Origin: Elmis aenea
Taxonomy: Eukaryota; Arthropoda; Insecta; Coleoptera; Elmidae
Assembly: GCA_947652605.1 (NCBI GenBank)
Contig: OX393577.1
Location: 8,618,868 to 8,682,867 of the forward strand
Direction: 5' to 3'
Length of the DNA stretch: 64,000 nt
Shown piece after piece: positions 12,801 through 24,800 of the stretch. Position 1 is the stretch's first letter. The number at the start of each line of letters is the position of its first letter. A program made the translations under genes and the position numbers. The notes under the pieces were generated by a model, which worked only from the letters and a program-made list of their open reading frames with translations, searched no databases and was not told the DNA's origin.

Positions 12801-15800
12801 GATTGAATATATGAAGAATGAAAAAGGGTATTGATCTGAAATTTTGATTATGACCATAATGGCACATGATCTGTTTAATAGAAATATTTTACTTGGAAAG
12901 TTTTTTTTTGTATAAAATCCGAAACAATTATTTGGGGGCAGAATTCAAGGCAGCGCAAATTGGTGTGGAAAAAATTACCGCAATTTTTGTTACATCACGA
13001 GATATTTAAGAGTTGTTTTGATGTTGGGCAAAAAGTTTTCCGTTCAAAAGTCTACGAAAGTTGGTCATTATCCAATTTAAAAAATAAATGTACGCATAAT
13101 CAAATGCAGTAATAATAACCAAATGGTAATAGGACTTTGGTTGAGGCTATTTTTTATTTAACTTTGGGAATTTTTTAAAACTAAAAATAATGTTTGAGAT
13201 TTAAACGTTTTCATGCAACCTTCATTGTTGTTATTTTGAGTATTACAGACTTTGTTTATACAATAGATGAAGCGAAAAATGTTGTAAACGAAGTCAGAAT
13301 GTTTACGATATATTCATTAGCAAGTTTTACTGTTCATACAAAATGACTGCAATAAAAGAGCAATGAACTACTCATAAATAAGTGTTTATGGTAGAAGAAT
13401 GTTTCTCCTGTATGACCATGAGTCGTAATATAAAAGTTCACATTTTGCTATCTTTTATTAAGTTTAAAACTATTGAACGACAAATCTGGTCGATCATACC
13501 ACTTTTTATCTATTTGCTCGTTAAAATGGTCTATGCTTTTTGCTACTAAGCAGAACCGGAATAAGGTACTTTTGACGCCCCGAAGCTAAAAAAAAAACAA
13601 GTTTCTGAAATCGTTTATTGTTAAACCAACTTCAAAAAATATAGCCAATTTAAATTTTTCGGAATGTATTTGGTTTTTATTACAAGCAATCGAATTTTAT
13701 TTATCTCGTTGAACAATAAAAATATTAAAATTGCCAAGTAGATACTTCCAAAATAATACGTACCACTTATATTATCGCATTTATATCAGTCGAAGCCAAA
13801 CAATTCAAAGTTCAATCATCTGGACAAACAACATTTATTTTAAATTTATTGCGTTTGTTTTATATTTTGATTACAAACACATTATAATATATTACGAATA
13901 TTGCGTTTGCTACATATTTCCGTAAAATTATCGAAGTATTATTTTTTCTTTATCAAAGTTCTTGAATATATTATTATAACGACTATGTATTCGACACATT
14001 ATATATGAACATTTTATGCAACCTAATTTTTTTAGAATATAAGGGTTCTCGTTTTTCGAGGGCCACTATGGGTATCTCGTAAACGGTAAGAGTTACGACT
14101 TCGGTTAAATTAGGGCAAAGTTGTATATTCAGGTGCTTAATAATTCGATGCAAACAGAACTTATCTAGCTTTTTTAGTTTTTGAGATATAGGGGAAAAAG
14201 TGAAAAAGTGGATTTTTGTTTTTTGCCCGTAACTTTTTCATTTGATGTCGAATTTCATTTCTGTATAAACTTTTTCATGACCACTTTTTGCAAGGAATTA
14301 AAACTCCAATTATATTTAACATGCGACGTATCGCTTTTTTTAAATCATCATCAGGTCAATTTTTTCTTATGGACGCTATATCTGATGTTAACGCCAATTT
14401 GTAGAGTATTTTATTGTGAATTCGACAATGTATAACACTTAGCACTTCTTTGAAACAATTGTTGTTAAAAATGGCAAAAACAATTATTTTATTTTGAAAA
14501 ATTCCTATTCGGCATGGTAAATAACTGTCTTTGCACCTTTTTCCTTGGAAACACGTAAGTAAACCGCATGAAATTGCTATTAAAGGGATTTAATTAAAGA
14601 TTTAACACAAAACGAAACTAGGTTATAGTGTCCATAAGAAAAAATTGACCTGATGATGGTTAAAAAAAAAACGAAACGTCGCATGGAAAATATAATTGGA
14701 GATTTTGATTCCTTGCAAAAAGTGGTCATGAAGAGGTTTTTACAGAAATGAAATTCGATGTCAAATGAAAAAGTTACGGCCAAAAAACAAAAGTCCACTT
14801 TTTTACATTTTTCCCTGTAACTCAAAAACTAAAAAAGCTAGATAAGTTCTGTTTGCGTCAAATTATTAAGCACCTGGATATACAACTTTACCCTCATGTC
14901 AGCACCTAGCCCTAAGTGTTTCATGTGCTAAAAATCCAAGTTTTTTACTAAAGCTTTTGAAATTTCAGTTGGCCAAACTAAATAATTATATTGCTTTTTA
15001 TTTATTTTGCGTCATATTTTGTACCGTCATGCATTGTATTTAAAAGAAGACTTGATAATGTAATAATTATAGTTTCCTACGTCAAACGTATTATTAATTC
15101 AAAAAATTACTACGAATCCATTGGAATGTATGTATGAGAAAAACATAACAAACGTAAATACATAAAACCAGTTTGCAGCTAAAAAAATAGCGTATTTTCC
15201 GTCACAATATAAGCTATGGAATCTAGACACGTTAAAAAACTGGATTGGAATTTAAATGTAAAAAACTTGTGCTTCAAAATTTTTATTTTTGTTTGTAATG
15301 ATTCATTCATTCATTCATTCAGCAGTTCAGTTTATTAAAAGTGAAAGCCATATTTTTACAAGTAAATGAAAGTGTTTTTATGTACAGGTAATGTTGTTTC
15401 TAGAACTAATTATCCATTGTTCAACATAAATTAATGACGTCTTTAGTCTAATTGATTATACATTTTCAATATTATTAGAAACCTTGGATGTCCCTTTTAA
15501 ACCACTCATGAAAATTTTAAAGTGTGAAATAATTTTTTTGGCAGCAGAACCTAAAAGGATTTATAAAATATTTTTAATAATTTTGTGTTCTTTGCGTGAC
15601 CTGATTTTAATTTTGCAAATATTTTATTTTTCAGAATAGTGTACACAACGGAGTTTATCCCGGTCACTTATGGGGACTATGGATAATTACCGGCATATTT
15701 GCCGGAATCCACTTCTCAGGTTTCAAAGTGCCTTACGATCTTGTTACCAAAATTATGCCTTACATGCCAGGGTAAGTTACAAAATTCTTTTACCATGATC

Positions 15801-18800
15801 TTTAATTTTAAGCAAAAGTAATACTTTTTCAAACTAAATTTGTAATGCAAATAAAATGCTAAATTCAAAGAGAAAACCAGCATTTACGTTTTTATTAATG
15901 TTTTAAAAGTATTTAGGTACTTTTAAAATGTATTAATTCATAAATAGCTGAAGAGAATTATGTTTTTTTAACATTGTCTGTAATAAATCAAGTACCAATG
16001 CCTTTCATTTTTTACTAATTGAAATATATTGATAAATTTTTTGCTGTGGATTGATTATAAGATTATAACAATTCATTGTGGGAATTTGCAATATAGAAAG
16101 AAAACTTTATTAGTAAATTTTATCCAATTTAGCCTTATTACAAATAACAAAAAACTACTGGTTAAATGTAGGATTGTCAGGTGTTAGGGACGTTTAAAAA
16201 AAATATTCTCATTCAATTTTCATAAACAAATAATAATACAAAAATTGCACTTCAAATTCAAGTGGCGCTTTAAAAAAAATTAATTTAATCATCTCTATTA
16301 TCATCTTTTTCACTATATTCGCAGTGTAAATGCAAATTTGGTGTAAAAGTTTTTTATTTTTTAAATTTTATAAAATTCTAAACATGAAATATTTTTGTAA
16401 TTTTAAATTACTACGCTCAAAATACTTCGGACAGTGGAAATTTTCAACTTATTTCTTTTTTTTGTCCACTGTCTGCTGATTTTAGAAAATATTTTTTCTA
16501 TATTGCCGTTTTGACCAAGTATTTTTAATAATTTAGAATGAAATTTGACAGTATGTATTTGTTTTAAAATATTCTATTAAATTGAGACAGGAAACCAGAT
16601 TTTTAAGATTTCCTATATGTATAGAGATTTTTTTGTGCAAATACTTTTAAATTGGAAAATTAATTAAAATTTTCAGTTTCTTTCCATGTTGGAACCCTAT
16701 CTAATTTCATCTAAGTAAAACTATTAAAATTTTATAGTTGATTAGTCTATTACTTAAAATCTCCTTACAATTTTTTTATAGCAATTCATGTGATTTAAAT
16801 TGAATTTATCTATTTATCTTTGCAATCTATTTTCTTTTTTAGACAAAATAGATTTTACTTTGATTCAAAACAATAATTGTTATTGTTCATATCTATGACT
16901 CAACATATTTGCTAATGAATTTATTTACTTAGAAAACATAATTTAGTTCGCTTCTATTTTTAATATTTTATTTTGGAAAGTATACAGGGTTGCCTATTTT
17001 CGATGCCGATACAGGGTATTTCGGTTATTATCAGAGATAGAAAAAAAACTAAGTACGTAGTCTCGTTTTTTATTGCAAGAGGAATTCATTGCCGTAAACA
17101 GATTTTTGATGTTTTTTAATTTTCGAAATATAGCCAAAAACCGATTTTTGGCAATTTTCAAAAATGTTAAATATCTCGCTTAAACGAAAATATAGAGACA
17201 TGTTTGGCATGGTTTTTTGTCCTTATTAAAATAGCGATATTCATTTTTTTTTAACTCGTATTAATATCGATATACTACACCTAACTTTCTTAATTTAAAA
17301 AAAAACATGTTCTGTTTAAAAGACACCTGTCTGTTGGCAACCCTAGTTAAATGTATTTAGATTAACCAAAATGATACATTTATAATTTTTTATTGTTGTA
17401 TATTTTAGGACCAGTGTATTGTGGGAATTAACGGGATGTACGATTGCGTCTCTGGTTGTGTGGTTAGCTATAGTATTTGCTCTACGATATTCTTTGAAAC
17501 TCCTGTTTATGTACAAGGGTTGGATGTACGAAGCAAGAGGTAAAGGAAGACAAATTTCTTTGCCAACAAAATTGTGGCTGGTTATTGTAAAAGTATTAAG
17601 TGGTTGGAATAAACCGAGGCTCTATAGTTTTCAAGGCTCTCTACCGAGGTTACCGTTACCTTCTTTGCACAGTACTATGACAAGTGTAAGTTTATATCAC
17701 CTTTTATTGTAGCTTTTGTTTACTAATTATTCAAATAGGTCAAACGAAATCAATTCTTTCAGTTTTTTTTTACATATTTTAATATGTTGATAATTTCAAA
17801 TATCCTTTGTCGTAATACAAAAATAATGACTTATTTATGTGTAGTTTTGTTGTTTTACTTACCATATTTCTTACTAATTATGTAAATATTTGATAAATAG
17901 TGTTGGAATTTTTACAATTAATGATATGCGCAAAAAATCAACCCTTTAAGCCAATATAATGTTTTTATTTGATCAGTGCTTATCACAGAATTCTAATCGG
18001 GGGCTGCAGCCCTTTCATTGTTACTGGTACCCCATACAGATTGAAAATTTTGGTTCTAATACTAATTTTGATATACTTTCAAAATTTTTATGAAAATAAA
18101 TTAATTTTATTGTTTCTTAGTATTTAAGGAGCGTTCGACCGTTATTAGACGACGACAATTATCATAAAATGGAAAAGTTGGCCGAAGATTTTGAAAATAC
18201 CATTGGCGTAAAACTCCAGCGATATCTTTGGCTAAAATCGTGGTGGTCTACCAACTACGTGTCAGATTGGTGGGAAGAATATGTTTACCTAAGAGGTCGG
18301 TCACCCTTAATGATTAATTCCAATTTTTATGGTATTGATGCGATCATGATGCACCAGACCAAAAGTCAAGCAGCCCGTGCAGCATCTACCATATACTCGT
18401 GTTTAAACTTTAGGCGATTAGTAGAGAGACAAGAATTGGAGCCTATTATGGTTCAAGGGATGGTACCGCTGTGTTCTTGGCAGTATGAAAGAATCTTTAA
18501 CACCACTCGAGTACCCGGTGTTGAAACCGATAAAATAATGCACATGTCGGATTCAAATCATATTGTCGTATATCATAAGGGACGATATTTTAAAGTAGTT
18601 ATTTATAGAGGACGAATTTTAAAACCGTGCGAAATACAGATGTAAGCTGATAACTGTAAACTTTAGAAACCTTCCTTACGTCTAACCTTTTAATTTTAGA
18701 CAAATTCAGCAGATTTTGGACGATTGTTCTGAACCCTTCCCGGGAGAGGAAAAGTTAGCTGCCTTCACAGCGGGAGACAGAACTCATTGGGCAAATTCTA

Positions 18801-21800
18801 GAAGACATTTCTTCAACAGAGGCATTAATAAACTATCACTCGATCTGATTGAAAAATCTGCATTTGTGGTTGTTCTTGATGATGTTGCTTATGAGTATGA
18901 AGAGGTAAAAAAGTAAATATTTACCAATTTTTTTATTTAATCGGCTCTTCAGGCCAAGCCGTCCCATGGCTTTGTAACATGTCTTCTTTTCTTCTTTTTT
19001 ATTCTTTGTCAGTTGTTTCAATTCTCAAACTCCTAGTTCCTTCAGTTCCTCCACCGCCTCTAACCATTTTGTCCGGGGTCTTCCCCCATCCTTCCTGTTT
19101 TTCCTCCCTTAAGCACTTGTTTCTTTTTTTTCCTCCCGGAAATCTTGATATATGTCCCAGCCACCTTAGACATTAATTATATTTGGTTGACCATATCATT
19201 TCTCCAGTTCCTCATTTGTTCTTCTTCTCCATTGTTCTCTTTCCCTTTTTCCCTTAAATATCTTCAGGAATAGCTTCTTTCCCCAGACCTGTAAAGTTTT
19301 TCCTTCTTTTTGATTAATTCTCCACATCTCTCCCCAGTACGTAACTGTTGGTCTTGTAATTGTTTTGTAGGTTTTAATTTTTGCCCTTCTAAGATATTTT
19401 TTGACCTGATTACATGACCTAATACCGCTAGACATCTTGAGGCTTTGATAATTTTTACTTGTATCTCAGCTCTCTCTTCTCCATTCTTTGATCAAGTGAC
19501 TCCCAAATTTATATTCAGTTCAAACTTTGGGTCTCTTGTCCTGTTTTGCTGCCCATCCAGTATCATCAACTTCGTTTTCTTTTCAAATATCTTCAATCCT
19601 TGCTCCTTTGCTCTTGCTTCGACTTTTTTGATTGCTTCTAATTCATTTGTTTTATTGATAGTTAAGAGGACCAAGTCATCTGCATAAGCCATAATAGGTA
19701 GCCGTTGGCTATATATTGTTTTTGTCATCATTATACATATACCCCTTGTGGCTTTATCCGATACTACATTAAACAAAAGTGTTGACAACGGATCCCCTTT
19801 ACTAATTTGCATGTATTAAATTTTGTCAATCATTTAAAACTTGACACCAAATTGTGTTGACAATTTTTTTACAATCAAATATAACTCAGAGAAAGGATGT
19901 ATCTAATGAAAAAATATGAATACTAAAGTTGATATTTTGCTATTATATTTATTTGTGTTAATTTTTTTTTTTAGAGTGATCCAAGCAAGCTAGATGAGTA
20001 TGGTAAAATTCTGATGCACGGTAAAGGCTATGACAGGTGGTTCGATAAGTCTTTTACTCTATGTGTTGGAACTAACGGAAGGGTAAGACATTAACTGCCT
20101 TTATACCTTATTTTACTGAAAACTATTTAATAAAATATTGTTTCAGATCGGTTTTAATGCAGAACATTCTTGGTAAGTTAAGGTAGAATAAGTGCAAGAA
20201 AAATACTTGGGCCTGGTTGCATGAAGCAACACTTGTGTTAAAATACAAGTTAATCCCTGAAACTAGGCAAGATCGGCGCCAATTATGATGCGATTTTGCC
20301 TAGTTCTAGGGTTAACCCTGGGGTTAATTACAGGTTTAGCTTTTATGCAATCGGGCCTTTTCTTTGATGTATATTTTAAATAATTTTATTTTTCATTCTA
20401 TAGAATACATTTTGACTAGAAAAAAACAATATTTTGACATTTTTGAATTGTCTGTTGAACATCTTTAAAACACGTATGGTTTGGCTGTAAAGGGCCACAA
20501 CTGCTTTGTTTAGGGTTTAAATGTGTAAAAAAAAATGTGCAAAATAAACGTTGGTATGTACAGGGTGGACCGAATTCGAATGTTAATAGTTAACGAAAAT
20601 CTGATACTGGTTTCTTTGGTTATTTTTTTGAGATAATGACGAGAAATAAAATTTTACCGTTTTTGAAAAATTAAGATAACTTCTTTATTTATAAAAATAG
20701 AACTAAATGTTATACAGGTTTTCTAGAAACATTTTTTGCTTAATTGAAAAAAAATCTTAAATTTGTTTAACGACTTTGGATTTTGAAATATTAAGGAAAC
20801 TTAATTTTTTTTATTGGAAACACTAGCAGCCCATAACTTTATATGAAAGAGCATCTTTTTAGCTTTTTAAAAATATACAGGGTGATTGATTGAGACTGGT
20901 ACTTAAAAATATATAAAGAATGAAAAAGGGTATGGATCTGAAATTTTGGTTATGACCATAATGGCATCTGATGTGTTTATTGAAAATATTTTCAAGATGG
21001 CGACACTTCCGGAAATACCGGAAGTTGACGTCTACTTTCTTATTTCAAATACAATGGTCTATTTTTTATTGCGTATTTGGATTTAAAACGTTATTTTAGA
21101 GAGACTTTTATTAGCACTCCCTATACCTAAGTGCAGTCTTTTTTTAGATTTTTGGAGTTTTTGGAAAAAAAATTTATTTTCATTGTGATGCTTGATATTA
21201 TCTAACGCCGCCATTTTTGAAGAAAAAACGCTTAAATTTAGACCATGCCTAGAAGAAACCTTGGGGTACATCCTGGAATTTTTGCAATCGATGCATAAGC
21301 ATTTTTTCTTCAAAATATAATATTAAGCATCACGATGAAAATAAAAATTTTTCCAAAAAGTCCAAAAATCTAAAAAATTACTGCACTTAGGTATAGGGAA
21401 TGCTAATAAAAGTCCCTCTAAAATAACGTTTTAAATCCAAATACGCAATAAAAAGTGGACCATTGTATTTAAAATAAGAAAGTAGACGTCAACTTTCGGT
21501 ATTTCCGGAAGCGTCGTCATCTTGTAAATATTTTCATTAAACAGATTATATGCCATTATGGTCATAACCAAAATTTCAGATCCATACCCTTTTTCATTCT
21601 TCATATATTTTTAAGTACCGGTCTCAATCAATCACTCTGTATAGTTTTATATATTTGTTGCCAAAAATAACCGAGATATGACAAATTTTGTGAAAATGTT
21701 ATTATTACAGTTTGCCATGATTTCACAAAACAACTGATGTTTACAATTAATAAACAACTAAACATCACAGCCTGCTTTTTGTTTTTATGTTTATCTCAAA

Positions 21801-24800
21801 AAAAATAATTTAAAACCTTTTATTGTTGAAAATGACTACATCAACCCTTACATATTTGAAGTGAAAAAAAATAAGGATTTCAAATAGATCATGGTCAACT
21901 ATAGTTTCAATTTAAAAATTTTTAACGGTAAAAAAAAACTGAAGCACTGTAAAATAATCTTAATACATTTTTTTTTATGTTTACAAAATAAACGGAGACG
22001 ACACTATAAAAATGACAAAAAAAAATAGGTTTTCGCTAATAACTAAATAACCGAAAATGGTACAGTATTTCTGAAAACCGTTTAAGTTTAAGTCTTAAAA
22101 AATGCATAATTTTGGTATTGTAACCGATTCTCAATCTTGCATATTAAGCAATACCAATGTAATCCCATCGAATTTGGTCCAACCTGTAATGCTGATTGTA
22201 TAAAATTAAAAAGTTTCGCGAAATGTATTTCCTAATCCATGTTACAGGGGCGATGCAGCAATATTATCTCACGTTTGGGAGATATTAATCATCGACGAAG
22301 CCGTGGAAAATCGGTAAACAATTCTCTCTTAATACATTTGTATATTTCTCTTTAGGGTTGTTTAGATATGGAATGGTCGGCTCCTGTTCTTTATTCTCTG
22401 TTGCTTCCTTCTGTTTTCTGTTTGTTTATGTGTTAATTGGTTGTGGTTTTAATGAGTTTTTGGTTATTTTCTTTAGGGCTGACGCTGCCGTTGTATCTCA
22501 TATGATAGAACAAATTATGATCGACGGAGTGAACACTGGGTAACTATTTGGTTCTGTTTTTGCTTTGGTTTCATATCAACGTTAACAGTGGAATTTTTTT
22601 TTACTAATTGTTTTTTTTTCAAACTGATTCATATCTGGGGTGTTTGACAAGTCTGAAGAATTGTATTCCAACAAGAAACAAATACATTAATACTTTTTAA
22701 ACAATGAGTATGGTAAAAACTATATTTTTGCCAATCTTTTTGTTTAAATTTTGTGTACAGGAACTGCAAAAAACTTTTTTTTTTTAAAATTGGATAATTG
22801 GTTTAAATTACAAAATTTTAAATTTTTTAAATTTTTTAAATTTAAAATTTCTTCGCAATTAACACTGAACAAACTTTTTACTGTAGGTAGAACTCTCCTT
22901 TTATTATTTAGCAATATATTGGCTGTTACGTATGTGATTGTATGTCTAAAAATGTTTCAATAAGTGTAAAAATTAATTGTGGTAGTATTCGTTTTATGCA
23001 TTTTTATGCTATTATTGGGAATGAAAATCAACAGACTTGTATTACTTGTATTTTTGCTTTAATTGTTTGATGAACTTTTGCATGTTTAATTGTAATAACG
23101 TTAAATAGTGCATGAACCTAAATAATTTTAACCTGAAACAAGTTCCAACTTTATGCATGATCTTAGTTTTCACTACATAAGTAAATTTTTTAGTGTGTTT
23201 GCGAATATGTACAGCTATTACTGTGAGAAATTTCTTTGTAAAAATTCTATATTACGTTTGTAAATAAAACACTATTTGGGTCATCCTCTGTTTCTACCTT
23301 TGAGCTGACGCATTCCATTTTATAATATACTATACAGGGTGTCCCAGTTATCATGCATACCATGGGGATCTTGTAAAAGGTAAGAGATGCAGAGTTGGTT
23401 AAATAGGTCAAAATGATTTGTAATTTAAGAGCAACTATTGTACCAAAAAATCTTGATTAAAAACAAAAGATGAGGTTTTCAATTTTTACTTGTAACTTGG
23501 TTATTTGAAATCATAATATTTTTTGACATTAACTGGACATTTTTTAACGTAGATTTGAAATTTGTTAATACATTTTACCTAACTTCATTAGCTTTCGTTA
23601 TTTTAAAATCAACTTTCTTATTTTAAACATGGGTTGTAGTTGGCTGTGTCAACATTAAAAAGAGATTTTTACATCAATAAAATGAGAAAAAAATTTCTTT
23701 AATGGTGTCCTAGCCAACTACGACTCATATTTCAAAATAAGAGAGTTGATGTTAAAATAACTTAAACAAATGAAGCTCAGTAAACTATTAACAAATTTCA
23801 AATCTACGTAAAAGTGTTCTCATAGTGTCTAAAAATATTTTGAGTATGATCTTAAATAGGCAAGTTATAAGAAACAATTGAAAAAGTATTCTTTTGTTTT
23901 TTTATCAATTGCGCAAAAACGATTAACTTTTTTCAAGATTTTTTTAATGAAATAATTGCCCTTAAATCATAGATCTTTTAAAGAGATTCCCTGTGCATGA
24001 TAAATGGGACACCCTGTATGTGTAGTGTTATCTATTACTTTAAAGGAGACTTAATAAATATCATAGTTCATATCACATACTGTAGTTTAGAAAGTTGAAT
24101 ATTTAAAAAAAAGTAGCTTAGAGGTGCAAACTTTTTTTGTAACGCAGTTTTAAAGCGTATTTTTTTCATTTAACTTTAATTATTGCATTCTTAGTTGAGT
24201 GTTTATTTCTTATGGACTGACCTTGATTGCTACCTTACGCATTTTGTCTAAAACCTGTAAGTAACTAAAAACTTTGCACCTTTAAAATTATTTGGTGAAT
24301 ATCTGGGCGCTATTTTTAATTATCATTTTTGCTAACATTATAGATACGACGAAAATGGAAACTGTTTAGGAATACCCGAGTTGACACCCCCGCAACCAAT
24401 GCGACTCCAATGGGATATGAAACACGAATGCCAAAACTCTATAGAAGTAGCCTACAAAGTGTCTAAAGAACTGATTGCAGATATTCATCTGCGCATATAC
24501 GTACATAATCACTACGGAAAAGGATTTATGAAACAATGTCGCCTAAGTCCCGATGCTTATCTGCAGATGGCGCTGCAACTAGCGTATTATAGGGACGCCG
24601 GAAAGTTCAGTTTAACGTACGAAGCCAGCATGACTCGTCTTTTCAGAGAAGGCCGTACGGAAACAGTCAGACCATGTACTATAGAATCTTCTAACTGGGT
24701 TAAAGCTATGAACGATAAAAGTTTTAGTGTGGAAGATCGTGTTAAACTTTTATTATCAGCCTGCGATAGACATCAGGTAAGTGAAAAGTAAACATCGTGA

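Noticed and set aside
14181..14825. Two similar short proteins on opposite strands
   Set aside because: They are the two arms of one palindrome; no codon bias, start context or homology.
19445..19687. Forward-strand frame over the LINE
   Set aside because: Antisense shadow of the reverse-transcriptase fragment, which has the real motifs on the minus strand.
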